NCBI RefSeq assembly: GCF_017963645.1
Contig: NZ_JAGMWN010000002.1
Coordinates: forward strand, 1 to 64,000
Reading direction: 5' to 3'
DNA: 64,000 nucleotides
Origin: Marivibrio halodurans
GTDB taxonomy: Bacteria; Pseudomonadota; Alphaproteobacteria; UBA8366; Aestuariispiraceae
Notes under the pieces: model-generated
Database searches by the model: none
What the model was told of the DNA's origin: nothing
Seen by the model: the letters and a program-made list of their open reading frames with translations, nothing else
In this document: one piece after another, positions 1 to 8,092 of the stretch
How the letters are laid out: each line of letters opens with the position of its first letter
Position numbering within the stretch: the stretch's first letter is position 1
Translations under genes and position numbers: made by a program

Positions 1-114
1 GGACCAACCGTGGAAGATCATGTCCATCGGATATCGACAATGGGCCCATGAATGGTGATCAGCGCGAAATGGTATAATGAGTCTTTTTGTAATTTTATTT
101 TTAGGCACGATTAC

Positions 115-681
115 ATGAGTGTGTTACGCGAGACATTTGGATCAAAAGCGAAAACGCTTGGCGCCGCCGCCGCTGTTAGCGCGGGCGTTGCGCTCGCGTC
201 CTGGGGGAACACGGCACAAGCGGGTGAGGCGCAGGCCGCCACGCCGCCCGTGAATCAAACCGCCATCAGTGAATGCATTGATTACGTCGAGAACACCCAT
301 CAGCGCGAACTGATATATGCGGACACGACACCCTGCGAAGACCTGACAATCCGCGACGTGGCCAGCATGAACGCCCGCGAAACGTACCTATTTGCCTTTG
401 GAGAAGCCTCACGCCGCGTCTATGCGCTGGGCGCGCCCAGCGGCATGGACGCACTCAATTGCCTGCGCAATGAATTCACCGTGCTTCCAGTCGTCGATGG
501 CAAAAAGCAGGTGCCGCGCGGCTTAGGTGGCCTGATTAAACTCATCCATAGCGCGAATAACAATGGGGGCTCGGACGACCCAGCTACCGGACGCATCTAT
601 AACGGTGTTGATTGGGTTGCCAAAAACGTCTGCGGCCTCAATCCCGATCAATTGGCCAGCGCGTCCAGACAGCCCGAATAA
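115..681 (+). CDS. Exported hypothetical protein
   Basis: A 188-residue protein with a clear signal peptide: basic start (MSVLRETFGSKAKT), an Ala/Val-rich core and an AQA cleavage site near residue 36. I chose the ATG at 115 because it places the signal peptide at the N terminus; an in-frame ATG at 52 would add 21 residues before it. Four cysteines in the mature part could form disulfides in the periplasm. I do not recognise the family. It precedes a small membrane protein in the mobile element, so an envelope role linked to transfer is possible but not shown. Confidence 0.6.
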   Translation: MSVLRETFGSKAKTLGAAAAVSAGVALASWGNTAQAGEAQAATPPVNQTAISECIDYVENTHQRELIYADTTPCEDLTIRDVASMNARETYLFAFGEASRRVYALGAPSGMDALNCLRNEFTVLPVVDGKKQVPRGLGGLIKLIHSANNNGGSDDPATGRIYNGVDWVAKNVCGLNPDQLASASRQPE

Positions 682-770
682 CCCTCTTACATTCGAACAC
701 CCATGCAGCGCTTTGCATAGGCAACCTCACGTGCGCTTTCCCTCGTCCACATAGATGCAGGAGTTCAGAG

Positions 771-1034
771 ATGAGTCCGTCCCAAAAAGATTCGGACAAC
801 GACCCGCGTCCGGTGCTTGCCATTATCGCCGCTATTATCTGCGGTATTGCCGGGTATGATGTCGGTCAGTGGGGCGGCGCCATCGCCGCCGCCGTGATCG
901 CCTTTGGCGGGGTTTATATGCTGTTCGCCGCCATCGTTATCGGCATCAAACTTGCCATTGGCGGGGCGATATTCTTGATGTTGGTCGTGGCGCTCAAAAA
1001 CCGCTGGGACTGGCTCTCAAGCCTGTTTCAATAA
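771..1034 (+). CDS. Small membrane protein, two to three TM segments
   Basis: An 87-residue protein that is almost entirely hydrophobic after a charged N terminus (MSPSQKDSDNDPRP). It has Gly/Ala/Ile-rich helices at about residues 15-32, 35-55 and 58-75, and a Trp-rich C-terminal tail. The start is set by an AGGAG ribosome binding site at 759-763. An upstream in-frame ATG at 612 lies inside the previous gene and is rejected. No family is recognised. It lies 90 bp downstream of the exported protein and probably shares its transcript. Confidence 0.6.
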   Translation: MSPSQKDSDNDPRPVLAIIAAIICGIAGYDVGQWGGAIAAAVIAFGGVYMLFAAIVIGIKLAIGGAIFLMLVVALKNRWDWLSSLFQ

Positions 1035-1056
1035 GCGCGCGGTGAAATGCAGCCTC

Positions 1057-1941
1057 TTAAAAGCCGGGCCCTGAGGGTGGCGGGGGTGTAACGGCGGCAA
1101 AGTCGATATCATCGAAGTCCGGTGCAGCATTCTCCGGCGTGGATTCTGTCTGTTGTTCATCTGATGGAGCAGGATTTCCATCAGCCGTTCCAAAGAACGC
1201 CGCCATGCTCGCATCGTCCTGCTGTTCTGCTGAAAGCTCTTCAAGCGTGCCTGCATTTTCTGCTTCTTGTGCCTTCGTGGCATTGTAGGCGGATCGTGCG
1301 TTCTCAACGTTATCGAGACTTTTGCCGAGTTCCGCCTTGCCTCCTTGATCGGCGTCAACTGCGGTCTGCATCGCTTCCGGTGGTTTGCGCCCGGCGGCGA
1401 CATCATCGGCTACATCCATAACATTTTGATAATAATCCATCTTGTCTTTAGCGCGCGTGATTTCCTCCTGGCTGGCACCTTCACGGATAAGCCGGTGATA
1501 TTTCTCCGCATATTCGTTATAGAGTTCGGATGCCTCGTCGCGCACTTCGCCGGGTGTTGTCGCGGTCGGGCCGTTGCCGAAATCCAAGGTAATCGGCTGA
1601 TCATAGGCGGCAGCAGCGGCGGCGAGGTAGAACATCTGGCCGTTCTCGCTTTGGCGCTTGCGTCCTTCGACCTGCGCCGCTTGAGCGCCGCGCGAGAAAT
1701 GCTCGTGCTTGAGGATACGGCCCGCAGCGTTCTCGCTCTGCTCGGCCTGAAATTCTTCGAGGCGCTTTTCCCCCGCCATTCGGGTGGCCTGAGCGCGCAA
1801 CTCCTGCTCGCTCGCCGGTGCGTTTCCGTTTTTATCGAAAGCGACGGTTTCATAGCGCTGGCTCAGCACGCCCTTATCCCACGCGCTTGCGCGCAGGGCT
1901 GCCGCTGCGTCGTTCGAAATGTCGTTTGAATTTGCCGCCAT
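1057..1941 (-). CDS. Hypothetical acidic, helical protein
   Basis: A 294-residue protein rich in Ala, Glu, Gln and Asp, without signal peptide or membrane segment. Residues 40-100 and 130-235 look like long charged helices with coiled-coil potential. The C terminus is acidic and ends in a Pro-rich tail (AAVTPPPPSGPGF). An AGGGG-like ribosome binding site precedes the start. The composition is that of a structural or scaffold protein, or of a substrate passed through a secretion channel; neither is shown. It is transcribed divergently from the HTH regulator at 2093, across an AT-rich region. Confidence 0.6.
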   Translation of the reverse strand: MAANSNDISNDAAAALRASAWDKGVLSQRYETVAFDKNGNAPASEQELRAQATRMAGEKRLEEFQAEQSENAAGRILKHEHFSRGAQAAQVEGRKRQSENGQMFYLAAAAAAYDQPITLDFGNGPTATTPGEVRDEASELYNEYAEKYHRLIREGASQEEITRAKDKMDYYQNVMDVADDVAAGRKPPEAMQTAVDADQGGKAELGKSLDNVENARSAYNATKAQEAENAGTLEELSAEQQDDASMAAFFGTADGNPAPSDEQQTESTPENAAPDFDDIDFAAVTPPPPSGPGF

Positions 1942-2092
1942 TTAATGCCCCTGCATAAACTCTTTATTTTTGCAATTCGTCATCGCAAAGCTATAATTGC
2001 TTATATATTCGCATAGAAAAATTAATAATTATGTAAAATTAGATAAAATGATAATAAAATACTTATAAAATTTGTACTATACTGAAATTGTT
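1942..2092. promoter_or_regulatory. AT-rich divergent promoter region with inverted repeat
   Basis: This 150-bp spacer between the divergent genes at 1941 and 2093 is strongly AT-rich, unlike its flanks. It contains several TATAAT-like hexamers and an inverted repeat, GCAATT at 1972-1977 and AATTGC at 1995-2000. It probably holds both promoters, and autoregulation by the HTH protein at 2093 is likely. The operator assignment is inference. Confidence 0.45.
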
Positions 2093-2998
2093 ATGAATTC
2101 TTCCAAATCTGACCGAAATCACAGCCTATACAACGCCATCGAAAATGCCGGGTTCGCGAGCATGTCCGCTTTCGTCCGACATGTCGCGCTTTCCTATCGG
2201 AACGTCGAGAGCTACGCGAAATTCGAGCGGCGCCCGGTGGATCGCAAAGGGATCGTCAAATACGACATCGCCGCGATTTGCGAGGCCCTGAATTGTAAGC
2301 TCGAAGACATCTTTCCAGCAGACTTCATCGATACGCCTTACCGCTTCCGGGAGAGCTACGACGACGATTACGGACGGCGCGCGAAGAAAAAGCCCATCGC
2401 CCGTTATTTCTCGGATCGCACGCTGACGAAGCCGCAGGCGGCGAAAGTGCTGAACCTTATCCGGTTCGCGTCCGATATTCCCGAGCCCCTCGGTCACGCT
2501 TTTGCCGAGTTGGCCGTCCGGCGCCTGGCGCCGGTCGAGTACGCCATCCTCGCGCGCGTGCAATTCGAGGGGCTGCGTGAGCCCCTGCGATACGGTGACA
2601 GTAAGCGCTATGAACGTGCTTGCCGGGCGCTGAACAAACGCTCCAATCAGGAACTCATCGGCGCCTTGAAGCGCGAGCACGCCGCAGGCGGGTCGCGCCG
2701 GGAAATCGTCGCGCGGCTGTCGGCCACAGAGGAGGAACTCGAGACGGCGAACCGGATCACGCTGACACCGGAAATTCGCGCCCGCATCCAAGAGCTGCGA
2801 AATCGCTCCGGGCTCAGCCCGATCATGTTGCTGAAATGGGCCACCCGGCACGATATCCCGATCCCTGACGGGGTGACGGCCCAGCCGCTCGGCAATGCGC
2901 TGAGCGGACGCACGAAGACCATCGCCGCCTTCCTTCTCGAATTTGCCGAGGAAACATGGATTGCGGCGATTGAGGCCAAGGCAAAGGACTCTTCATAG
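2093..2998 (+). CDS. HTH transcriptional regulator, long paralogue
   Basis: A 301-residue protein. Residues about 10-75 form an Xre/Cro-like helix-turn-helix unit (FASMSAFVRHVALSYRNVES, then ICEALNCKLEDIFP). The C-terminal half carries another helical segment (IRARIQELRNRSGLSP...LLKWATRHDIP) that resembles a second HTH. The ATG at 2093 is preferred to a TTG 21 bp upstream. The first 100 residues are nearly repeated in the next gene (3088), in protein and in DNA, while the C termini differ. It is likely the main regulator of the element's cargo or transfer genes; its target is unknown. Confidence 0.65.
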   Translation: MNSSKSDRNHSLYNAIENAGFASMSAFVRHVALSYRNVESYAKFERRPVDRKGIVKYDIAAICEALNCKLEDIFPADFIDTPYRFRESYDDDYGRRAKKKPIARYFSDRTLTKPQAAKVLNLIRFASDIPEPLGHAFAELAVRRLAPVEYAILARVQFEGLREPLRYGDSKRYERACRALNKRSNQELIGALKREHAAGGSRREIVARLSATEEELETANRITLTPEIRARIQELRNRSGLSPIMLLKWATRHDIPIPDGVTAQPLGNALSGRTKTIAAFLLEFAEETWIAAIEAKAKDSS

Positions 2999-3087
2999 CG
3001 CATGTAAGAAACCTTGGCCGGGTGCTGAAACAGGGCGTGGGGAGAGGAAATGAAATTGTGATTTTGAAGTAAGTGTTTTGACCCATC

Positions 3088-3645
3088 ATGAGGAATAAAA
3101 GATACGATCAAGCGATAGCGGATTCCGCGTTTGGCAGCATCTCCCGGCTGGCGGAACATCTGGGGCTGTCCTACCGCAATGTGGAGAGCTACGCCAAGGA
3201 CGGGCGGCGCCCGGTGGATCGGAAGGGGATCGTCAAATACGATATCGCCGCGATCTGCGAGGCGCTGGATTGCTCTCTTGAAGACCTGTTTCCCGAAGAG
3301 CAGATCGACAGGCCCTACCGCGTGCGGGAAAGCTATGCGGACGGCTACGGCCAGCGCAAAAAGAAGACGCCTCGCAAATCGGCGGGCGCGGACAAACCCA
3401 AGGCCCCGCCCCGCCGGAAGGCCGAGAAAATCCGTAAACGCGAGGCCGATCTGGCCGAACTCAGGGGGTATTTCGAAAGCGGGCTTCTGCCGAGCCGCAT
3501 CTTCGTCGATGCCGAGGATGCCCCGGAAGGATTGAACCCGCGCGCCGTGGGTCTATGGCTCAGCCCCAAACCGCCGAAAATCCCGGCCAAGCATCTCGCC
3601 TATGTGCTCAAACGATGCCGGGAGATGGCGGATCAGAACGGATAA
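3088..3645 (+). CDS. HTH transcriptional regulator, short paralogue
   Basis: A 185-residue protein whose first 95 residues match the gene at 2093 closely (LSYRNVESYAK, RRPVDRKGIVKYDIAAICEA, then LEDLFPEEQIDRPYR). A basic linker follows (residues 90-125, rich in Lys, Arg and Pro). The C-terminal segment around residues 130-180 again looks like a helical DNA-binding unit (GLNPRAVGLWLSPKPPKIP). There is no clear Shine-Dalgarno before the ATG, so translation may be weak or leaderless. The pair probably arose by tandem duplication, and heterodimers or antagonistic regulators are plausible. Confidence 0.6.
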   Translation: MRNKRYDQAIADSAFGSISRLAEHLGLSYRNVESYAKDGRRPVDRKGIVKYDIAAICEALDCSLEDLFPEEQIDRPYRVRESYADGYGQRKKKTPRKSAGADKPKAPPRRKAEKIRKREADLAELRGYFESGLLPSRIFVDAEDAPEGLNPRAVGLWLSPKPPKIPAKHLAYVLKRCREMADQNG

Positions 3646-3710
3646 TCGCGGGCCGAGTAGGCCATGGAACTCATGCTGCTCCATCACGGCGCAAGTGGCA
3701 ATCGCCTACC

Positions 3711-3745
3711 AAGTATGATATAGTAACACTATTGACGTAAGGAGG
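3711..3745 (+). promoter_or_regulatory. parDE promoter/operator
   Basis: The palindrome ATAGT-AAC-ACTAT at 3720-3732 lies 18 bp before the antitoxin ATG and partly overlaps a TATGAT-type -10 sequence (3714-3719). A GGAGG ribosome binding site follows at 3741-3745. ParD antitoxins bind palindromes in their own promoters, so this is the likely autoregulatory operator. Confidence 0.5.
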
Positions 3746-3750
3746 TTCGT

Positions 3751-4047
3751 ATGAGCGAGCGCAACAGCATTGAACGCATGACCGTGACCTTGACGCCGGA
3801 GATGGCGCTTGCCGTGCGCGCGGCGCTGGATGAAGGCTCTTACGCCTCCAGCAGCGAGATCGTGCGCGAGGCCCTGCGCGACTGGCAGCACAAGCGCAGG
3901 CTCCGGGAAACCGAATTGGAAACCCTGCGCGGCGATATCGCCGCGGCCGATGACGATAGGGCGCAAGGACGGGTCGGCGCTTTCGACGCCGATAAGATTA
4001 TCAAGAAGGGGCAGGAAAAATCGAAACGCCGCGCGCCCTCCAAATAA
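3751..4047 (+). CDS. parD: ParD-type antitoxin
   Basis: A 98-residue ribbon-helix-helix antitoxin. The N-terminal strand and helices (MTVTLTPEMALAVRAALDEG, then YASSSEIVREALRDWQ) match the ParD/CopG-like DNA-binding domain. The charged C-terminal tail is the part that wraps the toxin in this family. Function: it neutralises the ParE partner and represses the shared promoter. It has a strong GGAGG site, and its end overlaps the ParE-like frame by 28 bp, typical of co-translated pairs. Confidence 0.85.
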   Translation: MSERNSIERMTVTLTPEMALAVRAALDEGSYASSSEIVREALRDWQHKRRLRETELETLRGDIAAADDDRAQGRVGAFDADKIIKKGQEKSKRRAPSK

Positions 4048-4331
4048 CAGAGACCGCCGAGGACGATCTCGCCGATATCTGGGCCTTCATCGCGGAGGAC
4101 TCGCCGGATACCGCCTCGCGCTTCGTGCATGACCTCCAGCAACGCTTCGCGCCGCTCTGCCATAGCCCGGAGATCGGCCCCCGGCGCGATAGCTTGGCAC
4201 CGGGGCTGCGCGCCCATTTTTTCCGAAGCTACGCGATCTATTACCGGATCACCGATACCGCGCTCATTATCATGCGCGTGCTTCACGGTGCGCGCGATGC
4301 CGCCGCGTTATTTGGGGAAAGCGAGGCCTGA
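4020..4331 (+). pseudogene. parE: ParE-type toxin without a canonical start codon
   Basis: This frame encodes a typical RelE/ParE fold of about 103 residues: RALQITETAEDDLADIWAFI, then a helix, PEIG, LRAHFFRSYAIYYRIT and the C-terminal IIMRVLHGARD. ParE family toxins poison DNA gyrase. The family start should fall near 4020, after an AGGAA site at 4013-4017, but the codon there is ATC. No ATG, GTG or TTG occurs in frame between the stop at 3993-3995 and a GTG at 4125, which would remove the first third of the protein. It is either inactivated by loss of its start or begins at a rare ATC. The remaining frame is intact. Confidence 0.7.
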
Positions 4332-4481
4332 ACGGGTGATTTGCGGTGCATTTTGTTTTGAGCCGTACCTGATTGGATTGCACGGATGCCAATAATCCAA
4401 GAATGCCGCACTTGCATCGAAGCATAGCCTGAGCGACTACGAAGCTAATGGCCTTAGGGCGTTCCTATGCCTGTTCGTTGA

Positions 4482-4844
4482 CTAAGGCGTGAATTCAGTA
4501 AAAAGGCTCGGGTACATGCGATCTGATAAATAGTGAGGAATCTCAGACTTTGCGGATTCCCACGACACATCCAACGCGGTACGACCAAGCAAATCCGTTG
4601 CAGAAAAATCTACGCCGTCTTGTTCAGATAAATGCATAACCATATCAACAAAACCGCGTTGCGCTGCTATATGCAAAGCGGTACGGCCCAAATGATCGGT
4701 GTTCTCTATACAACGTGGCTCGGTTTCTAGCGCGCCATCAACCTCTGAGAAATTGTTGAAATACGCTCCGCGCAAAATATTATAGTTTCCACTATTATGG
4801 TTTTTATTGTTTTCTTGTTTCATATTTTTATATAGATATAACAT
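4482..4844 (-). CDS. Ankyrin-repeat protein
   Basis: A 120-residue protein with two ankyrin repeats, visible as DHLGRTALHIAAQRGFVDMV (about residues 50-69) and DLLGRTALDVSWESA (about 84-98). An alternative start seven codons later (ATG at 4823) is possible. Ankyrin repeats bind proteins. The gene follows the 308-residue protein at 4848-5774 with a 3-bp gap on the same strand and shares its low GC. That arrangement suggests a two-gene unit in which the ankyrin protein binds its partner, for example as an immunity protein or chaperone. No toxin domain is recognised. Confidence 0.7.
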   Translation of the reverse strand: MLYLYKNMKQENNKNHNSGNYNILRGAYFNNFSEVDGALETEPRCIENTDHLGRTALHIAAQRGFVDMVMHLSEQDGVDFSATDLLGRTALDVSWESAKSEIPHYLSDRMYPSLFTEFTP

Positions 4845-4847
4845 AAC

Positions 4848-5774
4848 TTATATTCTTTCACCGAAATGTGCAAATAATCTGTCCGACATGATGTAATACT
4901 TATGGTCTTTCGGCATAGACTTGTATTCGCCAGAAAGGGTCGTTCTATGTCCCTCCAGCAAAATTGTTGTAGGTTTCGCGGCACTCTCTGATTTCACGAG
5001 GGTTCGGGGACGCACCACATCAAAAGAAACGCGTTGCCCTGCTATGAAAAATGCCTCCATGGTTTCAATTCTTCCATGGTAGGCATTCTGCAACTCTATC
5101 GCACAATGCCCGGATAGGTCGGGAATGATGATTCCGCTATAGCGTTGAAAATCTGGAACGTTCTCTTTCATTACTCCGCCTTCAGTAAGTGGGTATTCTG
5201 CATCATTGAGAATAAGTACATGGACAATAGCGTATGGTTTTTTCGGTAGGTGCTTCAGAAAAAGTACTTTTGTGGGGTTTGGCCTATCTTCCCTATAATA
5301 AATCCCATCATTTTCGGAAAAGAAGAAATCTATTTCAGAAAGAATATATGAACTAAGCTTCTTGATGATCCGTTTGGCCTTGAAATCGGCATATACGTAC
5401 TGCGCACGATCTATACGAAAACCTTGCGCTGTGTCGGGGGCCCGGATTTTCGCGTAGGCATCCAGCACATTCAGTTTGGCAACCGTCGTATGCATTCCCG
5501 GCCCCGCGCCGTGACGTTTCCCAACGAAATTGGCGATATCGGCTTCTTTGAGGTTGTCCGTATTGATGGGCTTTAAGGAAAGCGGATCGATGATCTTGTA
5601 GCGTGGTGATTCCACATGCCGGATCACATGATTGAAATACGCTCTTCTGCCATCTCCCAGCGCCCAAGCGTCCTGACAGATGAACTGCCAAAGCGAGTAT
5701 CGATAAAAAGAGTCGTAAGACGACTCAACGTGTATCTCTTTGATTTCACGAATATTTTCGACGTTGTTGGTCAC
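4848..5774 (-). CDS. Hypothetical protein of low-GC cassette
   Basis: A 308-residue soluble protein, rich in aromatic and charged residues, without signal peptide or membrane helix. I do not recognise any domain. Mixed alpha/beta character is suggested by segments such as YAIVHVLILNDAEYPL and GHRTTLSGEYKS. Base composition is markedly AT-richer than the conjugation genes to the right, which points to separate acquisition. It is followed at once by the ankyrin-repeat gene, so the two probably form one transcript and one functional pair. The stretch from 5775 to 5944 separates it from a divergent operon. Confidence 0.6.
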   Translation of the reverse strand: MTNNVENIREIKEIHVESSYDSFYRYSLWQFICQDAWALGDGRRAYFNHVIRHVESPRYKIIDPLSLKPINTDNLKEADIANFVGKRHGAGPGMHTTVAKLNVLDAYAKIRAPDTAQGFRIDRAQYVYADFKAKRIIKKLSSYILSEIDFFFSENDGIYYREDRPNPTKVLFLKHLPKKPYAIVHVLILNDAEYPLTEGGVMKENVPDFQRYSGIIIPDLSGHCAIELQNAYHGRIETMEAFFIAGQRVSFDVVRPRTLVKSESAAKPTTILLEGHRTTLSGEYKSMPKDHKYYIMSDRLFAHFGERI

Positions 5775-5898
5775 TTGTTACGACTTCCCACTCATGCATT
5801 TCACCATACGAACCGGCTGTTTCCACGACAAACGCGCCGATGATCGAACATGTTTCCGACAACACCCATACATACGGCAATGGCCAATCGCGGGTGGT

Positions 5899-5912
5899 GT
5901 CTCATGTGAGAC
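5899..5912. promoter_or_regulatory. Perfect palindrome, candidate operator
   Basis: GTCTCA-TG-TGAGAC is a perfect inverted repeat, 32 bp before the start of the small gene at 5945. It sits where an operator of the plus-strand transfer operon would be expected. The two HTH regulators of this element are candidate binders (inference). Confidence 0.4.
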
Positions 5913-5944
5913 GACAACTCTAACCCTAGCAACTGGAGGTCATT

Positions 5945-6097
5945 ATGGCCAAGCAGACGTGGGAACGTGTCGGAGGCGGTCAGTATGACGTCTACCGCCC
6001 CAAGAAGAAGTCCTTCTGGGAACGCGTGGGCGAGGTGATCGGCGGCATGATCGTCGTCGTCGCCGCCCTCGCCATCATCGGCGCGATTGCGAGCTGA
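5945..6097 (+). CDS. Small one-TM protein
   Basis: A 50-residue protein: a soluble N-terminal half (MAKQTWERVGGGQYDVYRPK, basic KKK) and one transmembrane helix at the C terminus (about residues 33-49, rich in Val, Ile and Ala). GGAGG at 5935-5939 fixes the start. It is the first gene of the plus-strand operon leading to the coupling ATPase, but a terminator-like hairpin follows at once. No family is recognised; a small membrane partner of the transfer machinery is plausible. Confidence 0.55.
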   Translation: MAKQTWERVGGGQYDVYRPKKKSFWERVGEVIGGMIVVVAALAIIGAIAS

Positions 6098-6104
6098 TGG
6101 GATG

Positions 6105-6135
6105 AGCCCCCGGGCCGGTCGGTTCGGGGGCTTTT
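6105..6135 (+). terminator. Rho-independent terminator
   Basis: The stem AGCCCCCG (6105-6112) pairs with CGGGGGCT (6125-6132) around a 12-nt loop, and a short T run follows. It lies 7 bp after the stop of the small gene at 5945 and would limit transcription into the membrane/ATPase pair downstream. Confidence 0.6.
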
Positions 6136-6162
6136 CCTGCTGCCACTCAGGAGGACATATCC

Positions 6163-6480
6163 ATGAGCAATCCCTATCCCCAACCCGGCAATCCCGGCGG
6201 CGGCCATGACGGCCCGCCGGGGCAGAACCTGCTTTGCGTGTGCCTTGCGCTGCTGGCAGCCGTGCTGGGTACGCCCGCCCTGTTCCAACTGATCGGCCCG
6301 GTCATCAAGGAGATGGTCTACAAGGCCTATGACTCGCGCGATCTGGCGATGCTGATGTATTTCGCGAGTTTCGGGCTGTCGGGCGTGGTGATCTTCGCCA
6401 TCTGCCGCATGGCGCTGTGGTACGCGATTGCCGGGGTCGTCGCCTTCGGCGCGGTGCGCTTCGCCGGGCTGGCGGTTTAA
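6163..6480 (+). CDS. Small membrane protein paired with coupling ATPase
   Basis: A 105-residue protein with a Pro/Gly-rich start and three hydrophobic stretches: about residues 22-46 (LLCVCLALLAAVLGT...), 60-82 and 84-104. AGGAGG stands before the start. It lies 4 bp upstream of the VirD4/TraG-like ATPase, which itself lacks the usual N-terminal membrane anchor. This protein may therefore supply the anchor in trans, as a split coupling protein. That role is inferred from position and topology, not from a recognised family. Confidence 0.6.
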   Translation: MSNPYPQPGNPGGGHDGPPGQNLLCVCLALLAAVLGTPALFQLIGPVIKEMVYKAYDSRDLAMLMYFASFGLSGVVIFAICRMALWYAIAGVVAFGAVRFAGLAV

Positions 6481-6484
6481 CCCC

Positions 6485-8092
6485 ATGACCGGGCCCGTCC
6501 ACGATAACGCGGCCCATCCCTTCGGCTCGGCGCGGTTCGCCGGGCCGAAGGAGATCGCGCGCGCCGGGCTCTTCACTCGCCAGCCGCATTCGCTGCTGAT
6601 CGGGTTCTATCAGGGCCGCGCGCTTTGGTATTCCGACATGGGCGGGGGCATGTGCGTGGCGGGCCCGCGCTCCGGCAAGCTGCGTGACCTGCTGGCCTTC
6701 AATATCTGCGCCGGTATTCACGCCCCGACGATCCTCGCGCTGGACGTGAAGGGCGAGCTCGCCGGAATCTCGCGCGATCAGACCCCGGACAATAAATTTT
6801 GTCTCCATTGGAACCCCCACGGGCTGCACGACCTGCCGCAGGATCGCATCAATCCGCTGGGGCATCTGCGCAAAGACAGCCCCACGCTGATCTCCGATGT
6901 GAAGCGCTTCGCCGCCAATGCGATCCCGCCCAGCGGCGCGCCGCAAAGCGCCTATTTCGAAGGGCGTGCGCGGGAGTTTCTGGAAGCGCTCAGCCTCGCG
7001 GTCATCGCGCGCGATGGCGGTCTCACCTATCCGGCGCTCTATGAGGCCATCAACCTGCTGGTGATGGGCGGGGACGGCTGGCTCGATATCGCCTTCGAGA
7101 TGAGCGAGAGTGATATCGCCTTCGTCCGGCGCATCGAAGCCGAGATCACGGATGGCCGCGAAGACACCTCCGGCGGTTTCGTCGGCATCTTGGGGGAACT
7201 GACCAAGGCCTTTGCCTGCCTCTCCGATCCGGTGCTGATGGAGGCGCTCTCCCCGCCCTTTACCGCCGCGCTGGCCGATCTGTGCGCCAGCGATCAGACC
7301 TATCAGCTCTATCTCATGCCGCCGGGCGATATGGCCGAGCCGTGGGCGCCGGTCATCAAGAGCTTCTTCGTCGGCGCGCGCACCTACAAGGCCCGTGCCC
7401 CCGCCGCCCCGCGCCAGACATGGGTGCTCGATGAGATCGGCAACCTCAAAGGCTTCCCGCAGGTGGTGGAGCTTTACACCCGCGATGCCGGGCTGGGCGT
7501 TCGCCCGTGGGGCTTCTGGCAATCGACCGCGCAGCTCAGGGCGCTGGGCCCCGGCGCGGAGCAGATAATCCCGGCCTCGGCGGGGCTGCAAAACTGGTTC
7601 GGGGTGCGCGATCTGGACACCGCCTCCACGCTCTCGCGCATGCTGGGGCAGGAGACGCTGGCCTACCGCGACGAGCAAGCGCGTGAGCGCGCGCTGCATG
7701 CCAAGCGCAAGGCCGCTCAATCCATCTTCCAGGGCGGCAACCCGTTCAAGGCGGCGATGGAACTGCACCATCACGCCCGCATGGCCGACCTGCCCGTGCT
7801 CAAGTCCCGTCCGTTGATGACCTCGGATGAGGTGCTGGGCCTCCCGCCCGGCAAGCAGATCATCTTCGTGGACGGGCTGGCGCACCCGATCCTGGCCGAC
7901 CGTTTTGCCTATTACGATCTGCCCTTCATGGCCGGGCGCTATCACCCGAACCCGTACTTCCCGCCCGCTGACAAGGTGCGCGTGATGACACCGCGCGGCC
8001 CGGCATGGCGGCGGGTGATCACCGAGCCTGTGCCGAAGCGCTTCGCCCACTACCCGCAATACCGAGACGGAACATGGAGCCGCATCGCATGA
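6485..8092 (+). CDS. VirD4/TraG-like type IV coupling ATPase, no TM anchor
   Basis: A 535-residue AAA+ ATPase of the conjugative coupling-protein family, which delivers the relaxase-DNA complex to the transfer channel. The P-loop is at residues 60-66 (GPRSGKL); the residue after Lys is Leu, not the usual Gly/Ser/Thr. The Walker B motif is WVLDEIGNL near residue 313. A typical C-terminal gate segment follows (LMTSDEVLGLPPGKQIIF). Most family members carry two N-terminal TM helices; here the protein starts directly in the soluble domain. I chose ATG 6485, just after the membrane gene. The end overlaps the next start (ATGA). Confidence 0.85.
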   Translation: MTGPVHDNAAHPFGSARFAGPKEIARAGLFTRQPHSLLIGFYQGRALWYSDMGGGMCVAGPRSGKLRDLLAFNICAGIHAPTILALDVKGELAGISRDQTPDNKFCLHWNPHGLHDLPQDRINPLGHLRKDSPTLISDVKRFAANAIPPSGAPQSAYFEGRAREFLEALSLAVIARDGGLTYPALYEAINLLVMGGDGWLDIAFEMSESDIAFVRRIEAEITDGREDTSGGFVGILGELTKAFACLSDPVLMEALSPPFTAALADLCASDQTYQLYLMPPGDMAEPWAPVIKSFFVGARTYKARAPAAPRQTWVLDEIGNLKGFPQVVELYTRDAGLGVRPWGFWQSTAQLRALGPGAEQIIPASAGLQNWFGVRDLDTASTLSRMLGQETLAYRDEQARERALHAKRKAAQSIFQGGNPFKAAMELHHHARMADLPVLKSRPLMTSDEVLGLPPGKQIIFVDGLAHPILADRFAYYDLPFMAGRYHPNPYFPPADKVRVMTPRGPAWRRVITEPVPKRFAHYPQYRDGTWSRIA

